From: Methylomonas methanica MC09
Lineage (GTDB): Bacteria > Pseudomonadota > Gammaproteobacteria > Methylococcales > Methylomonadaceae
NCBI RefSeq assembly: GCF_000214665.1
Contig: NC_015572.1
Span: 2,046,001-2,110,000 of the forward strand
DNA length: 64,000 bases
Direction: 5' to 3'
Positions 1 to 9,959 of this stretch are shown one piece after another; position 1 is the first letter of the stretch; every line of letters begins with the position of its first letter. The translations under genes were made by a program, and so were the position numbers. Below the pieces are notes generated by a model. It saw nothing but the letters and a program-made list of their open reading frames with translations. It was not told the DNA's origin and did not search any database.

Positions 1-1053
1 CAGAAGAAAGTTATGGACCAAATGAAAGCCATGGGTACCAACGTGCTATCCATCCGGCCCGGCGCGCCGGGACTGCGCGGCAGCTCGGATGTGGCCACGC
101 TGATACCCGCCGATGCGGATGCGATAGCCGAACTGGATAATGTGGAGTGGGCATCCGCCGAGCGTAACGGCCGGTTGACCTTGCGCCATAGCAATATCGA
201 TTATGCCAGCAGCGTGCAGGGGGTGGGTACCAGCATGCCCATTGTGCGGGATTGGCCGGTGGCGAAAGGCGATTTTTTCAGCGACGAGGATATGCGCCGC
301 TATGCGCCCGTCGCGGTACTGGGACAAACGGTGGCCAAAATTTTGTTTCCGGAAGGCAGCGACCCTTTGGGTCAATACGTGTTGGTGCAAAATATACCTT
401 TTGAAGTGATAGGCGTGCTGACCGCTAAAGGTGCTTCAGCGGGGGGTACCGATCAGGACGACGCGATATTTGTACCGCTCACTACCGGTTTGATCCGCCT
501 GTTCGGGCAAAATTATCTGAATGGGATTACCGTGCGGGTGGCCGACGTGGCGCTAATCGACGACACTCAACACGCTATCAGCGAGTTATTGCTGGCTCGG
601 CATCAAAGCGAGGATTTTCGGATACGGAATATGGCATCCATACTGGAAACCGCCGAAGAAACCCAAAATACCTTTACCTTGATGCTGGGTATCGTTGCGG
701 CGATTTCGCTATTGGTGGGCGGGATAGGGGTGATGAATATCATGCTGGTCAGTGTCACCGAACGTACCCGTGAGATTGGTATCCGTATTGCCACCGGTGC
801 CCGGCGCCGGGATATTTTGCTGCAGTTTAATACCGAAGCGGCCGTGGTATGTACCCTGGGCGGTGTAATAGGGGTGCTGTTGGGATTTGCCGTGGGTATC
901 CTGTTGCGTACTTTCGATATGGCGGTGGTGTTTTCACCGCTGCCGGCCATATTGGCTTTTTCCTGCGCATTCGGCACCGGTTTGTTGTTTGGCTATTTAC
1001 CGGCCCGAAAAGCCGCGTATCTAGACCCGGTTGTAGCGTTGGCGGCGGAGTGA
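1..1053 (+). CDS. MacB-type ABC transporter permease (5' partial)
   Basis: The reading frame is open from base 1, before the first ATG at 13, so the N-terminal part lies outside the window. What remains is a MacB-like periplasmic core domain (roughly the first 220 residues, with the family-typical stretch ALGTN-like 'AMGTNVLSIRPG' near the start) followed by the FtsX-type membrane domain with three predicted membrane helices. The second-helix region contains GGIGVMNIM and ERTREIGIR, hallmark motifs of FtsX/MacB permeases. Such proteins couple cytoplasmic ATP hydrolysis to extrusion of substrates from the periplasm through an outer-membrane channel. The next gene, overlapping by 4 bases, encodes such a channel, so this is probably the end of a MacA-MacB-channel operon. 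The substrate cannot be told. Confidence 0.9.
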   Translation, partial: QKKVMDQMKAMGTNVLSIRPGAPGLRGSSDVATLIPADADAIAELDNVEWASAERNGRLTLRHSNIDYASSVQGVGTSMPIVRDWPVAKGDFFSDEDMRRYAPVAVLGQTVAKILFPEGSDPLGQYVLVQNIPFEVIGVLTAKGASAGGTDQDDAIFVPLTTGLIRLFGQNYLNGITVRVADVALIDDTQHAISELLLARHQSEDFRIRNMASILETAEETQNTFTLMLGIVAAISLLVGGIGVMNIMLVSVTERTREIGIRIATGARRRDILLQFNTEAAVVCTLGGVIGVLLGFAVGILLRTFDMAVVFSPLPAILAFSCAFGTGLLFGYLPARKAAYLDPVVALAAE

Positions 1054-2402
1054 CTATATTGAAATCGATGTGCGCGTTTTATGTAATATCCATTCTGACG
1101 ACGGGCTGTAATGTCGTGCCGCAGTTAGAGCCGCCGTATGCGGATACGCCAAGCCGCTGGCGCGAAAATTCGCAAGGCCCGGCCAGCGAAATTGACCCGC
1201 AATGGTGGCTGACCTTCGGCAGCAGCGAGCTGAATCGAATGATGACGCAGGCCCTGCTTTATAACAACGATCTGGCGGCCGCCGAGCGGCGGGTCGAGCA
1301 AGCACGGGCGCAAGCCAAAATTGCCGGCGCCAACTTGTGGCCGGCGGTGGGTCTGGTGGGCGATTTTTCCGACACGCATAATAATTTGGGCGATGTTCAA
1401 AAAAAAACCGGCCAGTTATCGGTTGCCTATGAAGTGGATTTATGGGGCGCCAACCGGGCCAGACGATACGCCGGTGTCGCGCGCTTGCTAAGCGAAGTAT
1501 TTGCGCGCGATGCCTTGAAACTGGTGGTGATGGCTGATGTAGGCCAGGCCTATTTCAACTTGCTGGCGGTTAAACAACGCAAACACATCTCAACGACATT
1601 TTTAAACAACGTCGCGGAAGTGCTGGCGATTGTCGATGTGCGTTTTCAGGCAGGCGCAGTGTCTGCCGTGGATGTGGCGCAACAGCAAACCGAACTGGCT
1701 AGTGCCCGGGCAAATGTGGATTTGCTTACTCAGCAGCAAATTCTGGCGGAAAATGCCTTGTCGATTTTACTCGGGCAAGCGCCGCAAGCGATTGCCAATG
1801 AGCTGTTGTTTGCCGAGATCGCGCTACCCGGTATCGATCCGCAGCAACCCGCAAATTTATTGCAACGGCGACCGGACTTAGGCCAGATAGAAATGCAATT
1901 GAAAGCCGCCAATGCCGATATTGGAATCGCGCTCGCCGCGTTTTACCCGAAGCTGCAGCTTAGTGTGGACGCTTTGTTGGCCAACCCACAACCCGCTGGG
2001 TTGGCTTTGGCAATGGCCGCCAATCTGGCGCAGCCCCTGTTTCAAGGCGGCCGTCTGGAAGGCGGGCTGGCGGATGCGCGGGCACGCAATGCCGAATTGG
2101 TCGAGATTTATCAGCAAACGCTATTAATCGCCTTGAAGGAAGTGGAAGATGCGGCGGCTGTCCGCAGTCATTCGCAAAGACGCATGCGGGCTTTGGCCGA
2201 AGCGGCGGACAAGGCGGCGGAGGCCTATCGGTTATCTCAGGAACAATACCGAGTCGGGGCTATCGACTATCAGACATTGCTAAATACCCAGCGCAGTTTG
2301 CTGACCGCTCAAAACAATCAGGTTCAAGCGCGGTTGGACGTGTTGGTGGCGCTGGTGCAACTGTATAAAGCGTTGGGAGGCGGTTGGCAGGCTAATAGTT
2401 AG
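1050..2402 (+). CDS. Outer-membrane efflux lipoprotein, NodT/OprM family
   Basis: Outer-membrane channel of a tripartite efflux system (two OEP repeats, TolC-like fold). The frame is open upstream inside the permease gene, but I chose the GTG at 1050, which overlaps the permease stop codon as GTGA. This start gives a short lipoprotein signal with a positively charged Lys, a hydrophobic stretch and a lipobox-like TTGC ending at Cys20. TTG 1059 or ATG 1068 are alternatives. The body has the alternating long helical hairpins typical of the family, with repeats such as DLAAAERRVEQARAQ and RRPDLGQIEMQLKAANADIG. The latter is the hallmark segment at the start of the second OEP repeat. Length (about 450 residues) is normal. 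It is translationally coupled to the permease and presumably serves it. Confidence 0.9.
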   Translation: MTILKSMCAFYVISILTTGCNVVPQLEPPYADTPSRWRENSQGPASEIDPQWWLTFGSSELNRMMTQALLYNNDLAAAERRVEQARAQAKIAGANLWPAVGLVGDFSDTHNNLGDVQKKTGQLSVAYEVDLWGANRARRYAGVARLLSEVFARDALKLVVMADVGQAYFNLLAVKQRKHISTTFLNNVAEVLAIVDVRFQAGAVSAVDVAQQQTELASARANVDLLTQQQILAENALSILLGQAPQAIANELLFAEIALPGIDPQQPANLLQRRPDLGQIEMQLKAANADIGIALAAFYPKLQLSVDALLANPQPAGLALAMAANLAQPLFQGGRLEGGLADARARNAELVEIYQQTLLIALKEVEDAAAVRSHSQRRMRALAEAADKAAEAYRLSQEQYRVGAIDYQTLLNTQRSLLTAQNNQVQARLDVLVALVQLYKALGGGWQANS

Positions 2403-2411
2403 GCGCACGAA

Positions 2412-3512
2412 TTAAGGCAGTTCAAACACGTCGGCCAGCAAGGTGTTTGGACTGGTTTGGCGCTGCGGCGATGCCGTGTCGTTAACGATTATCAGGCTGG
2501 GGCCGGCCTGTTTAGTGCAAAACAAACTCATGCCTTCCGGATGATCGTTGCCTTCGCCATAAGGAAGTTTAAGTACGGGTTGTAATTGCTCAGAACTCAA
2601 GAAACTCTCTTGTTGAATCCGAGCGGCGTTTCGCCAACGAAATACCGTAACAGGGCCGTCAAGCACCATACTGGGGCCGGCTAGAATCAACAAATCCGAG
2701 TTCTGAAAGCATAAATCGCGTACGCCCAGTCCACCCAATTGCAGAAAATGCTTGCGGTATAGTTGCTTATCGGGGCCGATTGCTTGTAAATGCCGGCCTT
2801 GCTCATCCAATTCAATTTCTAAAATTATTGCCCAACCACGTAATACCGGGCCGCGCAATCCCAGAAACAGACGCTTGTTAACAACCGCCAGTCCTTCGAT
2901 ATCGAAGCCGTTGTCCTTGCCGGGGATGTTCAAAAAGGCTGACAGATGCGGATCGCTTGCGAGGGCCGTGGTCAGTTCGTTTCCGTTTTCATCGCCTTGT
3001 AAACAGGCTGCGGTGTGCTTCTTATGGGTTTTACAAAGGCGATAGCAGCCTTTATGGGCTTCGACAGGGATGCGGGCGACAAGAAAGCGATTGCCTTCCC
3101 GAATAACGCTGGCCAAGCGGTTTTGGTTGCTCTCAACATCCTGATCGGATTTGGGCTTTTTCCGTTTCAGGCTGTGCGAGCCGACCAGCCAAATATAACC
3201 ATCCGCATAGGCCAGCCCCTCTATATCGACTTCTTGTTGCGGGCTGTGATCGGTTTCGGAAGGTACGGGGAGCGTTAGAAATTCATGTAATGAAAACCGG
3301 CGGTGATCGGCCGTCAAAACCAAGTTGGATGGGGTTGTTTCGCTCAGTGTCAGCCTTTCCAGCGTGGCTGTTTCGTCGTGGGCCAGCCACAGCGTATCCT
3401 CAATTTGAACGACGGCGGATAGTCCGTTAGCTAGGCGCTTATTCTTGCCTAATTCGTTCAGCTTGGGCTCAAACTGCAGTTCAACCTGTCGGCAAGGCCT
3501 ATGAGTCGTCAT
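2412..3512 (-). CDS. DUF3616 domain-containing protein
   Basis: A 366-residue protein without an obvious signal peptide or membrane segment. I recognise the DUF3616 family from the repeated short beta-strand segments with motifs such as ANGLSAVVQ, DIEGLAYADGYIWLVGSHS, FDIEGLAV, LFLGLRGPVLRGWA and HPEGMSLF. The pattern resembles a beta-propeller-like fold similar to DUF839/esterase-like phytase proteins; that fold is an inference. No catalytic motif is visible and the function is unknown. Its ATG overlaps the stop codon of the upstream thioredoxin-like gene by one base (TAATG on the minus strand), so the two are probably co-transcribed and translationally coupled. It converges with the efflux channel gene with only nine bases between the stops and no clear terminator. 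Confidence 0.8.
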   Translation of the reverse strand: MTTHRPCRQVELQFEPKLNELGKNKRLANGLSAVVQIEDTLWLAHDETATLERLTLSETTPSNLVLTADHRRFSLHEFLTLPVPSETDHSPQQEVDIEGLAYADGYIWLVGSHSLKRKKPKSDQDVESNQNRLASVIREGNRFLVARIPVEAHKGCYRLCKTHKKHTAACLQGDENGNELTTALASDPHLSAFLNIPGKDNGFDIEGLAVVNKRLFLGLRGPVLRGWAIILEIELDEQGRHLQAIGPDKQLYRKHFLQLGGLGVRDLCFQNSDLLILAGPSMVLDGPVTVFRWRNAARIQQESFLSSEQLQPVLKLPYGEGNDHPEGMSLFCTKQAGPSLIIVNDTASPQRQTSPNTLLADVFELP

Positions 3513-4000
3513 TAAGGTTTGATTTTATCCAGTTGGGTTTCAAACTCTTCGATTTTCAACGCGCCGCTTTTACCAATCCGCTTATGCTCGGCATTAAAAA
3601 AATAGGTCCTGGGTAATTCGCCGTACCAGCTGGGGTCGATTTCATAGCGCAGTTTTTGTGCGTCGTCGCTGCCGAAAATCCAGTTTTCCAGGTCGTTTAG
3701 CGCATGACGGGTCAGGATATTGGCGGCCTCAGGTGTGGCGCTGGCTTCGTCGGTCGAAAGCATGATGATTTTTACATCAGGATGGCTTTGCCTGATTTGA
3801 GACAAAACACTCATGTCTTTGATACAGGACGGGCAATCCACCGACCAAATGGCCAGTACAAACGGTTGGGCGGCATTTTCGCTAAGGATTTGTTGATAAC
3901 TGCCGGAATTAAAGGTTTGCGTGGAATTTTCCGCAGCGTGGCTGTTGCTGGTCAGAAATGCTGTTATCAACAGCACTTTAAGTGCGGTTTGAAATGTCAT
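3512..4000 (-). CDS. TlpA/thioredoxin-like periplasmic protein
   Basis: A 162-residue protein from the ATG at 4000. The frame extends upstream to 4087, but the ATG at 4000 is preceded by AAAAGGTGCC and begins a clear Sec signal peptide (hydrophobic core around residues 6-17, likely cleavage after SHA at 22). The mature part is a thioredoxin fold with an active-site CPSC at residues 56-59 (VDCPSCIKDM), so it is predicted to be a redox-active periplasmic protein. The middle segment (SHPDVKIIMLSTDEAS) fits peroxiredoxin/TlpA-type folds. Partners are unknown. The gene is coupled to the DUF3616 gene downstream and may provide or receive reducing equivalents for an envelope process. Confidence 0.8.
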   Translation of the reverse strand: MTFQTALKVLLITAFLTSNSHAAENSTQTFNSGSYQQILSENAAQPFVLAIWSVDCPSCIKDMSVLSQIRQSHPDVKIIMLSTDEASATPEAANILTRHALNDLENWIFGSDDAQKLRYEIDPSWYGELPRTYFFNAEHKRIGKSGALKIEEFETQLDKIKP

Positions 4001-4091
4001 ATGGCACCTTTTAAAAATGTAACAGGGGCGGGCATCATATATCCGGGCGTGGGATGCGTGCAAAGAAAGCCACTGTAAAAACGGCATTGAA

Positions 4092-4119
4092 TTCGGAACG
4101 GCCGATCGGCCGTTCCGAA
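4092..4119. repeat. 28-nt perfect palindrome between two minus-strand genes
   Basis: Bases 4092-4119 form an uninterrupted inverted repeat with half-site TTCGGAACGGCCGA. It lies 14 bases beyond the stop of the chemoreceptor gene and upstream of the thioredoxin-like gene. As RNA it would fold into a very stable GC-rich hairpin. On the minus strand it is not followed directly by a T-run (one appears about 10 bases later), so it may be a terminator, an mRNA-stabilising hairpin or an operator. Confidence 0.6.
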
Positions 4120-4132
4120 AAATAGGCGGGGT

Positions 4133-5887
4133 TTAGGTTCTAAAGCTGCCGACCGTGGTCCGCAATTGGTCCGCCAACTCCAGCAATTCGTTGCAAGCGT
4201 CTGCGGTATTTTTTGCGCCCACCGAGGTTTCTTCGGAAACATGACTGATATTGCTGATGTTGCGGTTGATTTCTTCCGCAACGGCGGTTTGCTCTTCCGC
4301 AGCGCTGGCGATTTGGTTGTTCATGTCGTTAATCGTGTCGATTCGTTGGCTGATCGACGTGATGGAACCGCCGGCGGACGCGGCTTGCTCTACACTGGAT
4401 GCAGCCCGTTTACGGCCGTTGTCCATGACCGCCACGGCTTTTTTGGCGCGGTCTTGCAAGCGTTCTATGGTTTGTTGGATTTCCAACGTGGAGTTTTGAG
4501 TACGGCTGGCCAGTGTTCTGACCTCATCGGCCACCACGGCAAAACCCCGGCCTTGCTCGCCGGCTCGGGCGGCTTCGATGGCGGCGTTTAAGGCCAACAG
4601 GTTGGTTTGCTCGGCAATGCCTTGAATAACACCGAGTACTTCGCCGATGCTGTTGCTGTCGTTTTCCAGTTCATGGATTACGCTGGCTGCGTTTTCCACC
4701 TCCGATGCCAGATTGTTAATGCCGCTGACTGCATCGTTAACAATATTTTTGCCGCTGGTTGCCTCTTGATCGGCCGTTTCGGCAGCTTCGGAAGCCTTAA
4801 CGGCATTTCTGGCCACTTCCTGAACCGTCGAAGTCATTTGTTTCATGGCATTGGCTACCAGCGTGGTTTCCTGTAATTGACGCTCGACGCCTTTCTGAGT
4901 GGTTTGCGTTATGTTGGCCAGTTTATGCGAGGCATTGGCCAGTTTCTCACTGGTCACGCTAATCTCGTCAACGGTTTTGGCAATTTTCTTGACGAAAGAG
5001 TTAAAGCTTGAGGCAACCCATGCGAATTCGGATTTACCCGATGCATTCAGCCGCGCACGCAAGTCGCCGTCGCCGCTGCAGATTTTTTGTAAATTCAATG
5101 CCAGATCGGTTAATGGACCGATAATGATTTTGCCCATGACGAAGTAGCCGGTAAAGCCGATCAGGAATAGGCCGAGCAGCAAAAAGCCTATGGCATAGTA
5201 CATTTCGGTTTTGTAGCCGGCCAAGGCTACGCTGAACGGTGTGATAATTTCGAATGCGCCATGTAAATCGCCCGCCCGGCGGTTTTCCATGGGATAGCCC
5301 AATAAATCCTTGCCTTGCTCGTTATTCCATAAGGAAGCCGAGGTGGCGGGATCGCCGTGGCATAATTCGCATTGTTTTACCATTTTCACCGGTCTGAAGT
5401 AGCGAATCTCCTGCTTTTCCTCGTCTATCATGCTGTATTCGGTTAACGAAGGGTCGCTTTGAAAAAGATCCAGAACCTTACGTTCGGTTTCGTCCGGGTT
5501 GTTTCTAGGCGGATTGCGGGGGTTAAGCGCCGGCGCTTTAAATCGGAAGCCGGCCTCTTTGGCTTTGGTCTCGATAACGTCCCAGGCGTTTGCGGTAGGT
5601 ACTGTGGCGAGGATTAATTCGCGTGCGGCGGAAGCCGTTTTGTCTTGGGTCAGTTCGCGCAGTTTTTCAGGTGTATAAAGCCCTTCTTCCCATTTTTTGA
5701 CGACGTTGTCGCGTATGGATTCGGACACTAGCAACAATTGGCGGGATGATTCGATTTTACGATCGATCAGGTTTTGCTTTTGAGCGTTCGAGAACGCAAT
5801 CAATGCGGCGATTCCAACAATCGTAAGTACACCCATGGTTATGGCAACCACTTTTACCCCAACTGAATGCCAGTTCATCATCAACAT
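4133..5887 (-). CDS. Methyl-accepting chemotaxis protein with Tll0287-like haem sensor domain
   Basis: A 584-residue inner-membrane chemoreceptor. Membrane segments are at about 9-32 and 229-251. Between them is a periplasmic domain of the DUF3365/Tll0287-like family containing CELCH (Cys173, Cys176, His177), a c-type haem attachment motif. A HAMP linker follows (about 252-305), then the coiled-coil signalling domain with the conserved hairpin tip around [19 protein letters not shown]. There is no C-terminal NWETF-like pentapeptide for CheR tethering. It should transmit a redox or small-ligand signal at the haem to CheA/CheW, none of which is encoded here. The ATG at 5887 is preceded by AGGAG at good spacing; three further Met codons follow closely. 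The gene diverges from the phosphatase gene at 6011. Confidence 0.92.
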   Translation of the reverse strand: MLMMNWHSVGVKVVAITMGVLTIVGIAALIAFSNAQKQNLIDRKIESSRQLLLVSESIRDNVVKKWEEGLYTPEKLRELTQDKTASAARELILATVPTANAWDVIETKAKEAGFRFKAPALNPRNPPRNNPDETERKVLDLFQSDPSLTEYSMIDEEKQEIRYFRPVKMVKQCELCHGDPATSASLWNNEQGKDLLGYPMENRRAGDLHGAFEIITPFSVALAGYKTEMYYAIGFLLLGLFLIGFTGYFVMGKIIIGPLTDLALNLQKICSGDGDLRARLNASGKSEFAWVASSFNSFVKKIAKTVDEISVTSEKLANASHKLANITQTTQKGVERQLQETTLVANAMKQMTSTVQEVARNAVKASEAAETADQEATSGKNIVNDAVSGINNLASEVENAASVIHELENDSNSIGEVLGVIQGIAEQTNLLALNAAIEAARAGEQGRGFAVVADEVRTLASRTQNSTLEIQQTIERLQDRAKKAVAVMDNGRKRAASSVEQAASAGGSITSISQRIDTINDMNNQIASAAEEQTAVAEEINRNISNISHVSEETSVGAKNTADACNELLELADQLRTTVGSFRT

Positions 5888-6010
5888 GCGAAACTCCTGC
5901 TAACGCTTTAAAATTATTATTCTGAATTCTTGTACCATAGACGGCTGAAGACAGGCGCCAAAAGTATAGCTTACAATCTATCGACAACTAACTAAAAAAC
6001 TTTATTAAGT

Positions 6011-6499
6011 ATGCGGAAAATCAAAGTTTTGTTTGTATGCATGGGCAATATTTGCCGCTCTCCCACGGCGGAAGGTGTTTTTAATGCCTATATCGCTAGC
6101 CGAAACATGGCGCACGCGTTCGATGTGGATTCGGCGGGTACCCACGCCTACCATGTCGGCGATGCGCCGGATTTGCGCGCGCAAAAAGCGGCAAGAGACC
6201 GAGGTGTCGAGCTTAGGCATCTTAGGGCCAGAAAAGTAAAATCAACGGATTTTGAGGCTTTTGATCATATTCTGGCTATGGATGAGGAGAATTACGCCAT
6301 TTTGACCGAAGCATGTCCAGCGGATCATAAGCACAAAATTCGCTTGTTTCTTGAGTACGCGCCGCATCTGCAGCAAAACGAAGTTCCGGATCCTTATTAT
6401 GGCGGTGCGTACGGATTTGAAAAAGTGCTGGATTTGGTGGAGGCGGCGTCCGAAGGATTTATCGATACGTTGCAGCGTGAAGGCATGTTAACTAATTAA
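6011..6499 (+). CDS. Low-molecular-weight protein-tyrosine phosphatase
   Basis: A 162-residue cytosolic phosphatase. The N-terminal P-loop CMGNICRSPTAEG has the family CX5R signature (nucleophile Cys10, Arg16), and the general-acid loop VPDPYYGG supplies Asp127. Length and fold elements match the family, which hydrolyses phosphotyrosine through a phosphocysteine intermediate. Members associated with capsule synthesis sit beside tyrosine kinases; none is seen here, so the substrate is unknown. The ATG at 6011 has only a weak upstream ribosome-binding site. The next gene starts 10 bases after the stop, behind a G-rich site, suggesting a two-gene operon with the dienelactone hydrolase. Confidence 0.92.
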   Translation: MRKIKVLFVCMGNICRSPTAEGVFNAYIASRNMAHAFDVDSAGTHAYHVGDAPDLRAQKAARDRGVELRHLRARKVKSTDFEAFDHILAMDEENYAILTEACPADHKHKIRLFLEYAPHLQQNEVPDPYYGGAYGFEKVLDLVEAASEGFIDTLQREGMLTN

Positions 6500-6509
6500 G
6501 GGGGTGCTT

Positions 6510-7229
6510 ATGGCTATCGTATCCAACACTGTCAATTATCTCGATCAAGATACTCTGCTAGAGGGTTATTTCGCTTACGACGACGAAATCGCCGGCATTC
6601 GTCCGGTAGTGTTGATTCATCATGCTTGGGCCGGTCGTGATGAGTTTGTATCCAATAAAGCCAGGAAATTGGCTGAATTGGGTTATCTGGCATTTGCAAC
6701 CGACATGTACGGTAAAGGTGTACTCGGGCGTTCGCCAGAGGAAAATGGCCGATTGATGCAGCCATTCATGCAGGACAGGGCCCTGTTACAGCGGCGACTG
6801 CACGCGGCCATTGCAACTGCCAGGTTGTTGCCGTGGGCGGACAACGATCGGTTTGCGGCGATGGGCTTTTGTTTTGGCGGGCTTTGTGCTCTGGATTTGG
6901 CGCGCACCGGGGTGGATATTCTGGGTGTGGTGGCGTTTCATGGCTTATTGATTCCGCCGGAAAATATTCCTGATCCGCAAATCAAAGCCAAGGTTTTAGT
7001 ATTGCATGGCCATGACGATCCGATGGCGCCGCCCGAACAGGTATTGGCGTTACAAACCGAGTTGACCCGGGCCGGCGCCGATTGGCAGATGCATGTCTAC
7101 GGCGGCACCCTGCATGCGTTCACTAATCCTGTTGCCAACGATCCGGCTTTCGGCACGGTTTATCAGGCCTCGGCCGATAAGCGTTCCTGGCAGGCCATGC
7201 AAAACTTTTTTACGGAGATTTTTGCCTGA
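6510..7229 (+). CDS. Dienelactone hydrolase family protein
   Basis: A 239-residue alpha/beta hydrolase. The catalytic triad is visible: Cys121 in the nucleophile elbow GFCFGG, Asp170 in HGHDDPMAP and His202 in TLHAFTNP. Cys instead of Ser at the nucleophile is characteristic of dienelactone hydrolases, but many relatives act on other esters or lactones, and nothing nearby indicates chlorocatechol degradation. I start it at ATG 6510, seven bases after a GGGGG ribosome-binding site. An in-frame GTG at 6504 would overlap that site and is less likely. It is the second gene of a probable operon with the phosphatase. Confidence 0.9.
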   Translation: MAIVSNTVNYLDQDTLLEGYFAYDDEIAGIRPVVLIHHAWAGRDEFVSNKARKLAELGYLAFATDMYGKGVLGRSPEENGRLMQPFMQDRALLQRRLHAAIATARLLPWADNDRFAAMGFCFGGLCALDLARTGVDILGVVAFHGLLIPPENIPDPQIKAKVLVLHGHDDPMAPPEQVLALQTELTRAGADWQMHVYGGTLHAFTNPVANDPAFGTVYQASADKRSWQAMQNFFTEIFA

Positions 7230-7255
7230 CTAGTTCAGTACGCATTTGCTATAAT
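7227..7255 (+). promoter_or_regulatory. Candidate sigma-70 promoter of gyrA
   Basis: A perfect -10 hexamer TATAAT at 7250-7255 lies 17 bases downstream of CTGACT at 7227-7232, a 4/6 match to the -35 consensus. It begins at the stop codon of the preceding hydrolase and would give a leader of about 90 bases before the gyrA ATG at 7353. It would probably drive the whole gyrA to cmk block. Confidence 0.5.
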
Positions 7256-7352
7256 TGCGGGCTTTATGAGGCTTGCTGTCACAAAATGGATTTGATGCTG
7301 CAGGCTAACCCGTCGAGCCCAAAATGCTTGGCTGAATTGGAACCACGGACCC

Positions 7353-9959
7353 ATGTCAGACTTCGCTAAAGAAATTATTCCGGTTAATCTCGAAGACGAG
7401 ATGAAACAATCCTACCTCGATTACGCGATGAGCGTTATCGTGGGCAGGGCACTTCCCGACGTTAGAGACGGCTTGAAACCCGTTCACCGCCGCGTTCTAT
7501 ACGCGATGAACGAGCTGGGTAACGACTGGAACAAACCCTACAAAAAATCCGCGCGTATCGTCGGTGACGTAATCGGTAAATATCACCCGCATGGCGATAC
7601 CGCGGTTTACGACACCATGGTACGTATGGCGCAACCCTTCTCGTTGCGTTACATGTTGATCGACGGCCAGGGCAACTTCGGTTCGGTTGACGGCGATTCG
7701 CCGGCCGCCATGCGGTATACCGAAGTGCGCATGTCCAAAATCGCCCATGAATTGTTGGCCGATCTGGATAAGGAAACCGTGGATTTCGTTTCCAACTATG
7801 ACGAATCCGAATCCGAGCCGACCGTGATGCCAACCCGCATCCCGACCTTGTTGATCAACGGTTCTTCCGGTATCGCGGTGGGGATGGCCACCAATATACC
7901 GCCGCATAATCTGGACGAGATTGTCTCTGCTTGTTTGGCTTTGATTGAAAATGCCGACCTGACTATTCCTGAGTTGATGCAAATCGTACCGGGTCCGGAC
8001 TTTCCAACCGCCGGTATTATCAACGGTGCCTCCGGCATTTACGAAGCGTACACCACAGGGCGTGGCCGGATTTATATTCGGGCTCGTTCGCACTTCGAGG
8101 ATATCGGCGACAGCGGCCGCCAAGCCATTATCACCACCGAATTGCCGTATCAGGTTAATAAAGCCCGCTTGCTGGAGAAAATCGCCGAATTGGTCAAGGA
8201 AGGCAAGCTGGAAGGTATTTCCGGTTTGCGCGACGAGTCGGACAAAGACGGTATGCGCATGGTGATCGAGTTGCGCCGTGGCGAAGTGCCGGATGTGGTT
8301 CTGAATAATCTGTACAAGCAAACTCAGATGCAGACCGTGTTCGGTATCAACATGGTGGCTTTGTTGGACGGTCGGCCGCACTGCATGAATTTGAAAGAAA
8401 TTCTGGCGGCCTTTATCGATCACAGGCGCGAGATCGTCACTCGTCGGACCATTTACAATCTGCGTAAGGCGCGCGAGCGGGCGCATATATTGGAAGGTTT
8501 GGCGGTGGCGCTGGCCAATATCGATGAAATGATCGAATTGATCAAAACCTCGCCGAACCCGCAGGAAGCCAAACAAGGGCTATTGGCTAAAACCTGGAAT
8601 CCCGGGCTGGTCGCTTCCTTGTTGGATAGAGCCGACGCCGACCGTTCCCGTCCGGAGCATTTGACCCTGGAGTTTGGCTTGGTCGACGGTTTTTACCGGT
8701 TGTCGGAAGAGCAGGCGCAAGCGATTCTGGATTTGCGTTTGCATCGTTTGACCGGTTTGGAACAGGAAAAAATCGTCAACGAATATAAGCAACTGCTGGA
8801 GCTGATCGACGAATACCTGCATATTTTGGGTAGCGATGTGCGGTTAATGGAAGTGATCAGGGAAGAGTTGGAAGAGGTTAAATCTCAATATGCCGACGCC
8901 AGACGCACCGAAATCATTCAGGATTATTCTAATTTGTCGGCGGAAGATTTGATTACCGAAGAAGACATGGTAGTGACCATGTCGCATGAAGGTTATGTCA
9001 AAACCCAGCCGCTGACCGATTATAAAGCCCAGCGCCGTGGCGGCCGGGGCAAATCGGCTACAGCCACCAAGGAAAACGACTTTATCGACAAGCTGATTAT
9101 CGCCAATACTCACGACACGATTTTGTGTTTCTCGTCGCGCGGTAAGGTGTATTGGTTGAAAGTCTACGAGTTACCGGTTGCCAGCCGGGCCTCGCGCGGC
9201 AAGCCGTTTGTGAATTTATTGCCGTTGGAAGAAGGCGAAAAAATTAATGCCATGCTGTCGGTGCGCGAATATAGCGCAGACAAATATGTATTCATGGCCA
9301 CCGCATCCGGCACTGTGAAAAAAACCCCGTTGACCGAATTTGCCTACCAACTGGCCAAGGGTAAAATCGCCATCGATTTGCGCGACAACGATATGCTGGT
9401 GGGTGTGGCTTTGACCGACGGCCAGCAAAACGTCATGTTGTTCAACAGCGACGGTAAAGCGGTTTGTTTCAATGAAACCGATGTGCGTCCCATGGGCCGT
9501 ACGGCGGCCGGTGTACGCGGCATGCGTCTGCAGGAAGGTCAAAAAATCATCTCCTTGATTATTTCCACCGAAGGTACCGTGCTGAATATTACCGAAAACG
9601 GTTACGGTAAACGCACGCGCATCGAAGAGTTTACCCAGCATAAACGCGGCGGTCAGGGCTTGATCGCCATTCAAACCTCCGAACGTAACGGCGCGGTGGT
9701 CGGTGCGGTACTGGTCAACGATACCGACGAAATCATGCTGATTACCAACGCCGGCACGCTGGTCAGAACCCGTGTCAACGAAATTTCGGTAGTCGGCCGG
9801 AATACGCAAGGTGTCACGGTGATTCGACTGGATAAAGGCGAAAAAGTGGTCGGCGTCGACAGGATAGAGGGTTTGGGTGACGACGAGGACGACATGGAAG
9901 ATAGCGAAGGCAACGATACAGTAATCGATAGCGCCGATTTGGGCGGGGAAGAAGAATAA
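7353..9959 (+). CDS. gyrA: DNA gyrase subunit A
   Basis: The 868-residue A subunit of DNA gyrase, which with GyrB introduces negative supercoils. The active-site Tyr is Tyr122 ([10 protein letters not shown]). The quinolone-determining region reads [18 protein letters not shown] with Thr83 and Asp87 (E. coli numbering is identical here). Thr83 is the normal residue in several gammaproteobacteria and need not indicate resistance. The GyrA box QRRGGRGK and the six-bladed C-terminal DNA-wrapping domain distinguish it from ParC. An acidic C-terminal tail ([11 protein letters not shown]) is present, as in other GyrA proteins. The stop codon overlaps the serC ATG by one base. Long reading frames on the opposite strand inside it are coding shadows. 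Confidence 0.98.
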   Translation: MSDFAKEIIPVNLEDEMKQSYLDYAMSVIVGRALPDVRDGLKPVHRRVLYAMNELGNDWNKPYKKSARIVGDVIGKYHPHGDTAVYDTMVRMAQPFSLRYMLIDGQGNFGSVDGDSPAAMRYTEVRMSKIAHELLADLDKETVDFVSNYDESESEPTVMPTRIPTLLINGSSGIAVGMATNIPPHNLDEIVSACLALIENADLTIPELMQIVPGPDFPTAGIINGASGIYEAYTTGRGRIYIRARSHFEDIGDSGRQAIITTELPYQVNKARLLEKIAELVKEGKLEGISGLRDESDKDGMRMVIELRRGEVPDVVLNNLYKQTQMQTVFGINMVALLDGRPHCMNLKEILAAFIDHRREIVTRRTIYNLRKARERAHILEGLAVALANIDEMIELIKTSPNPQEAKQGLLAKTWNPGLVASLLDRADADRSRPEHLTLEFGLVDGFYRLSEEQAQAILDLRLHRLTGLEQEKIVNEYKQLLELIDEYLHILGSDVRLMEVIREELEEVKSQYADARRTEIIQDYSNLSAEDLITEEDMVVTMSHEGYVKTQPLTDYKAQRRGGRGKSATATKENDFIDKLIIANTHDTILCFSSRGKVYWLKVYELPVASRASRGKPFVNLLPLEEGEKINAMLSVREYSADKYVFMATASGTVKKTPLTEFAYQLAKGKIAIDLRDNDMLVGVALTDGQQNVMLFNSDGKAVCFNETDVRPMGRTAAGVRGMRLQEGQKIISLIISTEGTVLNITENGYGKRTRIEEFTQHKRGGQGLIAIQTSERNGAVVGAVLVNDTDEIMLITNAGTLVRTRVNEISVVGRNTQGVTVIRLDKGEKVVGVDRIEGLGDDEDDMEDSEGNDTVIDSADLGGEEE

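Noticed and set aside
7599..7613. Thr83 in GyrA as a quinolone-resistance mutation
   Set aside because: Thr at this position is the normal residue in Pseudomonas and others; Asp87 is unchanged, so nothing points to acquired resistance.
7497..8576. Long open frame (359 codons) on the minus strand inside gyrA, with others at 9216-9965 and 9671-10195
   Set aside because: They mirror the codon pattern of gyrA and serC, have low-complexity His/Gln-rich translations and no family motifs; these are coding shadows.
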